NCBI GenBank assembly: GCA_015680685.1
Contig: MNCI01029685.1
Location: forward strand, 362,426-426,425
DNA length: 64,000 nucleotides
Reading direction: 5' to 3'
Source: Gnetum montanum
Taxonomy: Eukaryota; Streptophyta; Gnetopsida; Gnetales; Gnetaceae
In this document: positions 43,960-53,918 of the stretch, one piece after another
How the letters are laid out: each line of letters starts with the position of its first letter
Numbering within the stretch: position 1 is the first letter of the stretch
Program-made: the position numbers and the translations under genes
Notes under the pieces: model-generated
What the model was told of the DNA's origin: nothing
The model's database searches: none
Seen by the model: the letters and a program-made list of their open reading frames with translations, nothing else

Positions 43960-45660
43960 GCAAGTCTGCCCCTGGATCGCCAAGAACTCGAGCACAAATG
44001 CAATTTCGAGTTCCTTCATCAGAATGAGAGGGAGTTTGTCCCTACCCCCAACATTGTCATCCCCTTGATGGAGGCATATTAGTGGATCCTAGATCAGTTT
44101 CTACGAGTCAGTAAGCCTAGGGAGTAGGACATGACATTCCACTATGATGAAGCATTTTAGGACAAATAGGAAGATCTAGATTCCTAGCCTGAGGGGGCTG
44201 GCTAGACTTACCCTATGACCATCCCTCCCACCACAGTCTTTAGGTCCAACCCCCTTTTTGCGATGGCTCCCTTTGTGATCACCACGAATTTGCCTCAATT
44301 CCCACTTTCATCATCCATGGGCATCCATCCTACACCCTCAGCATATCAATAGGCACCTTTCTCAGTTTCATACCTAGGCACTCTCCCCTCCCCCATTTTG
44401 TCCCATCCTCCTACCAAGTGCCAATTACACCTACGTTGCCTTACATACACACTGCATCTACTTCATAGCTACCTAGAGCCTCTACTCCTATCTCATCATC
44501 TGCATCTATTCCATCATCAGTTGCAAGTCCAGTCCCAACCACTTGGTGGACCCTAACCACTTTGCTCCTTGTTTCGTAGCCTCACCAGATGTCACATTAT
44601 GCTTACCACCAAGCATATCAAGTCCCGCAGGTGTTGCAACCAAGCACGGTACTGTGGCCTATTCCATTGGTCATGCAAATGACTAACCCCGTAGCACCAC
44701 CACCAGTCACCACTTCAACAGCACCACCCACTAGGTGGTGAACCTCACAAGTAGCACCCTTCACAAGGGCAGTCCCAACGAACCCCCCATGAGCCAAGCC
44801 GCTGCCCTTACTACGCCACAAACGATGGTTGCTCCTGCAACCCCACAACCATCTACGTCATCTCCAGGTCTAGATCAAGTGTTTCAACTTATCTAGACCC
44901 TCACTGAAGAGATCAAGCATCTCAAAGCCGCTAGTTCCGACATAGTGTAGGTCATGGATTTCTACCATGATGACCCCATCAGCCTAGCGGTTCCTATGCT
45001 TACATTACCCCTTGGGATGCCACTACCCTAATTCACAAAATACAATGGGGAGGGCAACCCTAACGCATATTTAGTCGCATTTAGATCTGAATCTTTGTTG
45101 CTGCAACAATGGCCGCACACCATTATTTGTGTCTTTGCTATGTTTGTAACAGGCAAAGCTTTAGACTGGTATTGCGCACTCCCGCATGTCTCCATCTCAA
45201 CACTAGAGGAGCTCCTAACCCATTTCGTGACTCGCTTCAAGTATAACTTGAAGTCCAAAGTCACGCTGGATCAATTGATGGGCGTTAAGCAAGACCCCAC
45301 TAGAGTCAATGCAGAGGTTTATCCAATGGTGGAGCACTACCTTGAATGAGATCCATGAGCCTATCATAGAGGCCCATTTGTTGGCCATCTTCAAGGGGGC
45401 GGTAAATGATTTCATCAAATCCAAGTTGTACTACCTAGCCCTGCACTTTCTCAGTCAAGCTTTTGCCCAGACAAAAAGCATTCAAGATGGGGTCGAAGCT
45501 AGTAAGGACCCAACCTATGTTGCATATAAAAATGCATACACTAAAAAAGATAAAGAAAAGGGCAAGGCCTCAATGGCCACGATGGCCACTGTGGCCAATG
45601 AAGCCAAGCCCAACAGCAACAATAACAAGAAAGTAGCCACAATGACAACTAACCCTAAAC
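43960..45660 (+). pseudogene. gag of element C
   Basis: A Ser/Thr/Pro-rich N-terminal part (about 44200-44850, several stops) is followed by FTKYNGEGNPNAHLVAF-like text (about 45030-45085) and the gag core LDWYCALPHVSISTLEELL, FVTRFKYNLK, FIQWWSTTLNEIHEPII, FKGAVNDFIKSKLYYL and NAYTKKDKEKGKA (to about 45560). It parallels B's gag block for block. A frame change lies near 45310. The 3' part including the CDYH-type zinc region is lost in the internal deletion. Confidence 0.82.
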
Positions 45661-45831
45661 CTGTCCCCTCAAGTCCACCCTTTCCCCTTTCCCCTACACA
45701 ACTATATTGTTACTTCCAAGCACAACAAAGCAACTTCTGAGCAACCACAGAGAATGATGTTGGTGACTTATTCTTCATGGTATTTCGTATTCTTTGTCAA
45801 TGTCTATCGGGCGAATCCTCTAGACATCGAT

Positions 45832-45844
45832 AAAGAGGGGCCAA
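45832..45844 (+). other. Polypurine tract of element C
   Basis: aaagaggggccaa directly before the 3' LTR start TGAAACACC. Confidence 0.75.
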
Positions 45845-47777
45845 TGAAACACCATGAGATTTCAGGATCCTCATGCCTCAGCAGGGTCTTAGAATTTAGG
45901 TAAGGAATTTCACAAGTGTAGCGTCATGACAGTTCAATAGAAAAATGTAGGCACTAAGGTTGGACTATCCAATTCGACAAGTTTTCTATCTCCAAAGCTG
46001 ACAGGCCTAATGGACTCTCCGGCCTGCTCAACTGGACAATTGACTCAGCTGACAGTCTACCCAGAAACTATGCTAGGAGTTGCCAAAAGTGTTTGGGATA
46101 AGCAAAATAGTTTGGAAAGTTTCCTAGTGAAGAAGTCTGCTATGCTATGCAGTGTAGCAAGCCTTGAAAGATAGTTGCTCAAGCATCCAAGTGTGAATTG
46201 ACAAAGTGATTGCAAAGTAAGTCAAGATTTAGTCAACGCAAGATGCTATGCTATGCTACGCTATGTATCGTAGCATAGCATAGCAAAGGCAAAGCAGAAA
46301 GGCTCATTTTGCTAAGTGATTCTAACAAGAAAGTTGCACTTGGCAACACCTCGGCCTCCAAAACCAGTTGCCCCAATTTGCCCCTAGCCCTCGAGCAAAG
46401 TTTCTTGCTAGAAAATGGCAGATTAAATGAAGAAGTAGGATACATTAGTTGCTATGCTGTAGCATAGCACAACATAGCAACAATGCAAAAGCAGAAAAAG
46501 TGTTTCAAACATGAGTTCAACTAGTTCAAAGACTTCTCAACATAAAGGACAAAAATTGTAGTTGTTAGCATGACTAAGCCTCAGATGAATGCTTTTTAGC
46601 TCTAACACAAATTTCGATCAAATTCAGTGGCTATGCTATGCTATGCTACGTAGCGTAGCGTAGCATAGCAAGCAGCCACTTATGCTACACCAATGTACTC
46701 AATAGTGTGAGTAATGCAACACTAGTACGGAAGCATCAAGATGTCTTCGAGTAACTCTAGAACTTGTTGACAGCAATCTTCCACACTTTGGTATCTCCTT
46801 GGCAGAATTAACAATTTCACTCCATCTTGCACGCCCCTTGGTCAGCTTCCAAAACATTGTTCCTACACTTAACCCTGCTTGTAAGGTTAGGGAGACGTAG
46901 TCCTGGAGCATAGGCTCCATTTTTCTTGTGTTGTTAGCACACTGGATCTTGGCACATGCATTTCTGGTAGTATAGTCATAGTGTAGCCAAGTTCATGTCT
47001 AACATTGCACACCTACATGGTACGAACATGTTATCATCTTGTGGGGTCCAGGACACATGGCATCCAGATCACATTTCTCTCCTGCTCCTAGCCTTATAAA
47101 TAGCCTGGTGAACAACGCGCAAAAGGGTTGGCCTTTTTACATTAGCAAGAGCAATTGGCTTGTTGGATTTTCGCATTGGCTAGTTGGCTTCTTGATTGGC
47201 TCCTTGGCAAACAGATTTGGCTTTTCGCTATAGTTGGCTTTGAGTTGGCTTTTAGAAGCCATACTTGGCATTTTTCTTAAGCATTCTAGTTACCTTTGAG
47301 CTCTCTGGTTGGCTCCAAACATCCCTTTGTGAGTCAAGAATTTTGACATCTTAGCAAATAGATCATCAAGTAGAGGAACTATGACTATACCGCTCGGTGT
47401 AAGCAATGTCTCTCTGCCATTGCATAACATGTTTTACATCTTCCAAACAAGGCAAAGAATCAAATCCACGACCTTAGGGTGGTGCACTTTCTCACCCGAG
47501 TTTGTTTTGCTATTTCCTCATTATAATCGGTGTTTCATACTATTTTCACTACCTTGCATTTATTGATCATCAATTTATCTCACGTGTCTCACTTTCAAAA
47601 CAAATTTTTACGTAAGGTTAAGATACACCAATTAAGTCCCTATCTGATCGACCAAACCGTTCAGGGTGCCCCGCTTCCATTTCTTTCTCCAACATAGCCC
47701 TTGCATGGATCTAGGGCTAAACTGTTCACCTGGCAACCTCTCGATGTTCCAGACATCGATATTTTCAATCGCTACAA
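45845..47777 (+). repeat. 3' LTR of element C
   Basis: About 1933 bp, starting TGAAACACCATGAG and ending caatcgctaca(a). TATAAATA at 47095-47102. Palindromic sites near 46150, 46262, 46465 and 46655. Confidence 0.9.
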
Positions 47778-47782
47778 AAGGG

Positions 47783-48178
47783 CCCTTGCTACAGAAGAAA
47801 GGGCCTCGGCTGGTGAAGAGGAAGTCTCTGCTAATGAAGAGGAGGCCCCTACCAATGAAGAAAGGGGCCCAATGAATGATGAAGAGTTTCCTGGCAACTA
47901 GGATGAGGCCCTTGCTTACGATCCTTTTGCAGAGAGCAGCTCAATGCCGAAGGGGCATATGAACATCGAGGATGCTACTACATTATTGGGTCAACTAGAA
48001 GGAGAGGGGCTCCATTTGGATGCTAGTGATTTTGACCACATATTTGCCAGTGTGTCGATGGGCAACCCCCCTGTTATCACCCCTGAGGGTTTTCTCAGAG
48101 CTTTACATTATCATTTATGCTATTCATCAGCTTTATTATGGTTCTCTCCACTTTACCTAACATGTTTTATCATGTAGT
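47783..48178 (+). pseudogene. Acidic exon of the opposite-strand gene, right of element C
   Basis: Resumes in the frame ALATEERASAGEEE, EEAPTNEERGPMNDEE, one TAG at 47899, then MPKGHMNIEDATTLLGQLEG and HLDASDFDHIFASVSMG, ending near 48085-48095. The intron end is at cctaacatgttttatcatgtag (48178). It links the acidic linker to the C-terminal part. Confidence 0.55.
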
Positions 48179-48315
48179 TGGTACCATCATTAACACCTCT
48201 GGCTCATCCTCAATCTGCCTATGACCATGGATCGAGACCCTTGATAAATTTACTTTCATGGAAGGGATGGTCAATGACATGATCGACCGTTTAAAGCAGG
48301 TTGACTCGGAAATGG
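48179..48315 (+). pseudogene. Short exon of the opposite-strand gene
   Basis: Reads GTIINTSGSSSICL, stop, PWIETLDKFTFMEGMVND, RLKQVDSEM, then gg|gtaagtt (48316), a strong donor. Leaves phase 1. One TGA (at a CGA-compatible site) interrupts it. Confidence 0.5.
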
Positions 48316-48433
48316 GTAAGTTAAAGTGCTATGCTAGACTCTAAATTATTGTTGCATTCACCATGCCTCTGTGACTAATGCATTTTTTATGTGTGGTTGG
48401 CAACCTCTCATCTTAAGTGGGATCCCAAATGAG

Positions 48434-49248
48434 TGGTTGAGATCAACGTCATGCCTACATTTCCACCAAAGGTGACCAAAGTACCTCATCACGTATATGA
48501 CAAAGCAAGCCAATGTGCACTATACTTGGCACGCTCCTTGTGGGAATGTAAGTGCGTGAATGAAGACCTCTGTAAATGGGTCCAGAGGCTTGAGAAGGAG
48601 AAGGTCAACCTGACTGCCAAGGTAGGAGATCTCCATTCCAAGATTGAATTCCTGTTGGCCTGAGACACCAATGATGGTAGTTGGCACATGACCGTCATTG
48701 ACTACGCGAGCTACTAGATGGCCGTGCGACGCAACAATGAGGCCACCCATGAAATAATAGAGAAACACATGCAAATGAACCTATTAGCCTAGAAGAATCA
48801 AGATTGAAAAGATTACAGTACCAAGGTTTACGAGTGGGGGTAGACATAGAAAAATCACAAACATATGTATAAGCTAGAACATGCCACCTACCATAACCAA
48901 TATAGGGATGCCTCAGTCAAGTTACATACTCATGAGGTATTCCTTGATATTATTGGCACTTCTGGGGCTTATGACAGGTTCATGCAACAGGTGACTGTGA
49001 GTGAATCTCTTGAAAGGAAAGTAACCTTTCCTGCAAGTGAGACCACCACTGCCACCTTTTCTCCAGGGCCACCGAGATGGACATCCATAGAGAAAGAGAA
49101 AGTTGCTGCAAGCACTGATCTAGGCTACAGGAATTGGGTTGATATCATAGAAAAGGAGATCTTGCAATGCCTAGCGACAGGCCTGGATTGGATACCCCCC
49201 AAAACAGATGCGGGGCCGTCTTCAGTCAGTTACCCTTCTACATGGTGA
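48434..49248 (+). pseudogene. Coiled-coil exon of the opposite-strand gene
   Basis: In phase with the preceding exon if the acceptor is aaatgag|tg (48433). Heptad-like text ARSLWECKCVNEDLCKWVQR then LEKEKVNLTAKVGDLHSKIE predicts a coiled coil; a later part has KLHTHEVFLDIIGTSGAYDRF and WVDIIEKEILQCLATGLDWI. Six stops fall between 48661 and 48845, all TGA or TAG at sites where CGA or CAG would continue the frame; from 48865 it is open to 49248. A last exon after gatgtag (49315) is possible. Confidence 0.6.
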
Positions 49249-49552
49249 TAATTCATTTTATTTGAGTCTTTATTATAGCTTTAACTGACTAGTTCATTTT
49301 TCTTGTGATGTAGGATCTAGATGAAAGCATGGGGCCTAATGAAGCAGAAAACAATGGAGCGAGTGAAGGGTCAAAGCGTAGCAGCTACCATTTTATTTGA
49401 ATTCAAAGAATGTTACAAACATTATTAATTTGTGAAAGAAAAAATGAAATACGAAGAGATTTATTTTGCTTATGTGTTATGTGTTGTATTTATTTTTATT
49501 TTATTTTATTCTCTTTTTATTTATGAATTGAATTCGTTAGGAGCGTTTGGTT

Positions 49553-49690
49553 TTAGTTTTAGGCCATTTCAAGCCATTGCCAGTTTTAGGCCATTTCGAG
49601 CCATTGCTAGTTTTAGGCCATTTTGGGCCATTGCTAGTTTTAGGCCATTTCGGGCCGTTACTAGTTTTAGGCCATTTCGGGCCATGGGAT
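49553..49690 (+). repeat. 27-bp tandem repeat, about 5 copies
   Basis: Unit agttttaggccatttcgagc plus cattgct, five copies in a row and partial copies after. Because 27 is a multiple of 3, all frames stay open and give 9-residue repeats (SFRPFRAIA on the plus strand). It lies just beyond the end of the opposite-strand gene. Confidence 0.9.
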
Positions 49691-49891
49691 AATGGTAAAG
49701 AAAAATTTTTGCCAATTTTAGGCCTTAGCAGGCCATGGTGTGATGTAAACAATGGATGTGCTGTGAATGGTTTAAAGAATGAGCTAGACACTTAGCATAG
49801 ATGAGTGAATGTTAAACAAAGAAGGAATAAATGTATAATGATCATTAATTGGGTAAGGAGCAGTGGAGTTGTTATGCTACATGAGTAACGA

Positions 49892-50640
49892 TTATCCTTG
49901 CAACTGCTTTCTAACCCAACATGGGTTTGGTGACGTGTAAGGCCAAGAGGCTTTGTTGTAGTATTCTTCTATGTCGTTGTCTACTGCTTGAAAAGGCAAT
50001 TCGGCCCACGCAGTTTCGTTTTCTAAGTTGGCGTCTTGGGCTAGCTCTTTTGTCAAACAATTAGCTTCGATGGATATGGGTGCTTCATTCTTAGAGATTA
50101 TGACCTCTGAACCATGCTCCATATCGACATTGTTTATTGCCTAGGTTGCCACTTCATCACTGTGGATCACCACCTCCCTATCCGCGTAAGGTAGGTGGAT
50201 TTCTTGATGTATGGGTGAAGAGATGGCCCTGAGTTGGGCTAACCACGACCTCCCCAAGATCAGGTTAAACCCAGGCATCTCTTCCATCATGATAAATGTT
50301 GCACTTGTGGGGAACTGGTCCCCTTCCACAAAGTTAATGTGGACAATACCTTTCACCACTACCCACACCCTGTTGAATGACTTTAGACATGATGTTGTGG
50401 TCCACCAAACCCAATTTGTCCACTATGGGGAATGGGATGACGTTTGTAGCAACCCCATCATCAATGTGTACTCTTCGGATCTTTTGCTGACCGACCCGAA
50501 TTATCATGAATAGGGGTGCTATCGTTGCCTGACCTTTTTCAAGGTCTTCATTAATGGACTCGTCATGGAATGTCAACTGGGATGGCCATGGTTCTTCGGG
50601 CATAGAAGGAAGCATGACTGCATGGATTGCTTACTCCTCT
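49892..50640 (-). pseudogene. Aspartic protease region of element B
   Basis: Minus strand: RRVHIDDGVATNVIPFPIVDKLG (about 50490-50425, shown in part), in which DDGVATNVIP stands for the D-S/T-G-A/S active-site block. Then FPTSATFIMMEEMPGFNLILGRSWL (about 50320-50245, shown in part) corresponds to the NxLLGRPWxH block of Tat proteases. The catalytic triplet is D-D-G instead of D-S/T-G. A further acidic tail ends at 49892 in CWVRKQLQG. The region follows gag and precedes the proposed intron. Confidence 0.75.
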
Positions 50641-50799
50641 GCCGACATGTTCTCGTCAACCAGTATGAATGCTAACATGTGAACCAAAGCCTCGCGGTGT
50701 GCAATGGAAGTCATTACCAGGTCGTACCGGCTCAAGGTTGTGTTCTTTTGATTTAGAGCCTGTTTGACCTAAGTAAGAGCATTTAGGAGGTCTTGTCCA

Positions 50800-51430
50800 C
50801 CTTCCTATTGTTTGTCACCCTTCTCTTCCTCCATTTTTCCTAGAAGATGAATTTCTCGGGGAGGAGGAGTTTTAGGTTTGGAGCTAGATATTTTTGGGCG
50901 GGGTGGCAATGATCGTGCATGCGTAGTGGTGTTAACTTTTGGTGATGAGGGGGCATAAACATAAAGGATGAAGGGGTAGGCTTGGAAGGACCTGTGGCAG
51001 TACATTCCTTGGCCATTTTGTTCATCAGACGCTCTTCCCATTTCCTTGAACAGGAAGGTTGTGATGTCGTCTTAGTTTGACTCTGAGTGATTGGGGTAGT
51101 TGAGTGTTTTCGCCCCCTAATGATGAATGGTGTTTGTGGCATTAGTGCAGGGAGTGGTGGAGTTTTGAATACAAAGGATGTAGAGGCAGATTTTCGAGGA
51201 GGAACCTTAAGGATGAATGGTTGTTGTAGTGTCTTTTTTGTCGTTGTTGGTGTCACTACGCTATGTTGAGGTACACGAACCACAAATGATTGTTGTGGCG
51301 GTTTTGGATTATCATCTACACCAATTATGTTGATAATGTACCCTACATCGTTAGCATTGAGGGGGTCCTTGTAAACATGCATGGATTGATTTTCAGGGCA
51401 GACAAGGTTACTTTCTTCTAGAACCAACTT
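50800..51430 (-). pseudogene. Proline/threonine-rich linker between gag and protease of element B
   Basis: Minus-strand frame open for 195 codons (51427-50840). It has several repeats of a Pro-x-x-Phe-x-h-x-hydrophobic theme (QQSFVVRVPQH, QQPFILKVPPR, TSFVFKTPPLP, QTPFIIRGR) spaced about 20 residues apart. No enzyme motif. It lies between the Gag zinc region and the protease. Confidence 0.6.
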
Positions 51431-53660
51431 CCCCTAATCAATCATCCATTGAATGTCATCTTTTAACGCTAGACAGTAATCCTTGTTGTGACCACAAAGT
51501 TAATGGTAGTCACAGAACAGCTCTAGCCTGAAGTTCTTAGGAACTGGCGGCTCATTGGGCATAGCCAAGGATGGGTTCCTAAGGAGTTCACAATACCGTT
51601 GATGTCGTTTGGTCACCTCCTCTAACATCCACTTATGTTGAATGTACCCAACCCATAACAATTGCTTCAGAAGTTCTAAAGGATTGATAGGTAGAGGGGT
51701 GTACTCGGAGTGATCTTTCAGCTCGAAGTTGGGTTTAGCTGGGGTGGGTGCCTCTAGTGCCAACGTGGAGGGTTGAGCAGCATTACTTGGGCTAGGCGTG
51801 GGGTTAGTTAGCGTTGTGGCCTGTTTCTTGTTATTTTTGTTGTTGGGCTTGGCTTCGTTGGCCACAGTAGCCACCGTGGCTATTGTGGCCTTACCCTTTT
51901 CTTTGTCTTTTTTAGTGTATGCATTTTTATACGCAACATAGGTTGGATCCTTATTGGCTTCAGCCACATGTTGAATGCTTTTTGTCTATGCAAAAGCTTG
52001 ACTAAGAGAGTGTGGGACTAGATAGTACAGCTTGGATTTGATGAAATCATTTACCGCCCCCTTGAAGATGGCTTGTAAATGGGCCTCCACGATAAGCTCA
52101 CGGATCTCATTCAAGGTAGCACTCCACCACTGTATAAACCTCTGCACTGACTCTAGCGGGTCTTGCTTAACTCCCATCAACTAGTCCAGCGTGACTTTAG
52201 GCTTCAAGTTATACTTGAAGCGGGTCACAAACTGGGTCAAGAGCTCCTCCAGTGTTGAGATGGAGGTGCGCGGGAGTGCATGATACCATTCTAAAGCTTT
52301 GCCTATCAAAGACATAGCAAAGATGTGAATAATGGTGTGTGGCCATTATTACAACAACAAAGATTCGAATCTAAATGTAACTAAATGCGTGTTAGGGTCA
52401 CCTTCCCCGTTGTATTTTGTAAATTGGTGGAGTGACATTCTAAGGGGTAATGTAACCATAGGAACTGTCGAGCTGATGGGGTCATCATGGTAGAAATCCA
52501 TGACCTGCACCATGTTGGAACTGGTGGGTTTGAGGAATTTAACCTCTTTAGTAAGGATCTAGATAAGTTGAAACACTTGATCCAGACCCGAAGATGATGT
52601 AAACGATTGTGGGGTTGGAGGGGCAACCATCATTTGTGGCGTAGTAAGGGCAACAGCTTGGCTCATAAGGGGTGTCGTTGGGGCTACCCTTGTAAAGGGC
52701 GTTACCTGTGAGGTCCACCACCCAGTGGGTGGTGTTGATGGAGCGACGACTGCTAAAGGTGCTGTAGGGTTAGTCACTTGCAAAACCAATGGAATGGGCT
52801 ATAGTTCCACGCTTAGTTGCAACACCTGCGAGACTTGGTATGGTTGGTGGTAAGGGTAATGTAACATCTGGTGGGGTTGCAAAGTGGCTAGGGTCCACCA
52901 TGTGGTTGGGGCTGGACCTGCCACTGATGATGAAACAAATGCAGATGATGAGATAGGAGTGGAGGCTCCGGGCAACTATGAAGTAGACGCAGTGTGTATG
53001 TAGGGCAATGTAGGTGTAACCAAAGCTTGGTACGAGGATGGGACAGAATGAGGGAGGAGAGTGCCTGGGTATGAAACTGAGGGAGGCGCTTGCTAATATG
53101 CTGAGGGTGCAGGATGGTTGCCCATGGCTGATGAAAATGTAGATTGAGGTTGATTCGTGGTGATCATAAAGGGAGCTATCACAAAAAGGGGGTTTGACCT
53201 AAAGACCATGGTGGGAGGGATGGTCAAAGGGTAGGTTTGACCATCCCCCTCAGACTGGAAGTCCAGGTCTTCCTATCCATCCTGGAACGCTTCATCATAA
53301 TGGGATGCCGTGTCCCACTCCCTAGGCTTACTAACTCACAGTAGTTGATCTAAGATCCACTGATATGTCTCTATCAGGGGGATGGCAATGTCAGGGTTAG
53401 CGACAAACTCCCTCCTGTCCCAATGAAGGAACTCAAAATTGCATTTGTGCTCAAGTTCTTAGTGATCCAGGGGCAGATTTGCCTGGATCTTTGCACATGT
53501 AAAGTTATAATGCTCTGCGTCTTGTGCCAAGAACTTAGGTGACAAATATCGAATCCTAAGGGACTGGCATGGCACCAGCACCGAGCTAGGTGGCCACTAA
53601 GCACCCATGGTGCATTGAGCTGAGAAAGGATCCTTAAGGATTGAGGTGGAAACAGTGGTC
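51431..53660 (-). pseudogene. gag of element B
   Basis: Minus strand. Ser/Thr/Pro-rich N-terminal part (about 53300-52570), then FTKYNGEGDPNTHLV (about 52420), ALEWYHALPRTSISTLEELL, FVTRFKYNLKPKV, FIQWWSATLNEIRELIV (about 52130), FKGAVNDFIKSKLYYL and NAYTKKDKEKGKATI (about 51930-51880). It ends in FCDYHxxCGHNKDYC (about 51515-51470), the Tat-type CxYHxxxGHxTxxC zinc knuckle. Scattered TAG and TAA stops. Best run: 155 codons at 51967-51500. Confidence 0.82.
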
Positions 53661-53899
53661 ATTGTCGAAACCATCTTGCATGGTAAAAAGGGGAGATCAC
53701 AAACTAGAATCACAGAAATCGATGGGAGATCAGAGGATTTTCATCCTACAGAGTTCCAAAGGAATTGTCGTTGTGACCAATCTAAATCACATAATGTGTA
53801 AACAACCACAAAAGGGTGTCATGCTTATGCTAGTGCATGACAGGGTACAGAGAGCATGTAGGACTACCCATAGGACATGGAAAATGCACCAAAACGTCC

Positions 53900-53918
53900 T
53901 CCTTCTAGCACCAAAAAC
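53900..53918 (-). other. Primer-binding site of element B
   Basis: Minus strand gtttttggtgctagaagg directly after the LTR end CTACA. See element C for the consensus. Confidence 0.6.

Larger units (their letters stand above)
41581..47777 (+). mobile_element. Element C: internally deleted, gag-only member of the B family
   Basis: Plus-strand element with two LTRs (41581-43525 and 45845-47777) homologous to those of B, a B-like primer site, a gag region and then, directly, B-type 3' untranslated sequence and polypurine tract. Protease, RT, both RNases H, integrase and the opposite-strand gene are all missing. The join is near 45660. Such elements can move only with enzymes from a relative. It sits in the acidic exon of B's opposite-strand gene with duplication AAGGG, so it came in after B. 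Confidence 0.88.
38142..49410 (+). pseudogene. Opposite-strand multi-exon gene inside element B (aORF-like)
   Basis: Not recognised by name. A plus-strand gene occupies the interval between protease and RT of a minus-strand Tat element. Proposed exons: 38142-38260, 39081-39529, 39620-39894, 39993-40999, an acidic exon from about 41464 that resumes at 47783 after element C, 48179-48315, 48434-49248 and perhaps a last one at about 49312. Donors and acceptors are mostly good (tg|gtaagt, gg|gtgagt, gg|gtaagt), and phases agree for exons 2-3-4. The product would be a large globular protein with an acidic linker and a coiled-coil C-terminal part. Extra antisense ORFs are known in Tat elements. A few stops and one frameshift (39180) show that this copy is dead. 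Confidence 0.65.

Noticed and set aside
49432-49795. Overlapping open frames on both strands with FRPF or GPKWPKTSN repeats
   Set aside because: They come from the 27-bp tandem repeat, whose length keeps every frame open; not evidence of a gene by themselves.
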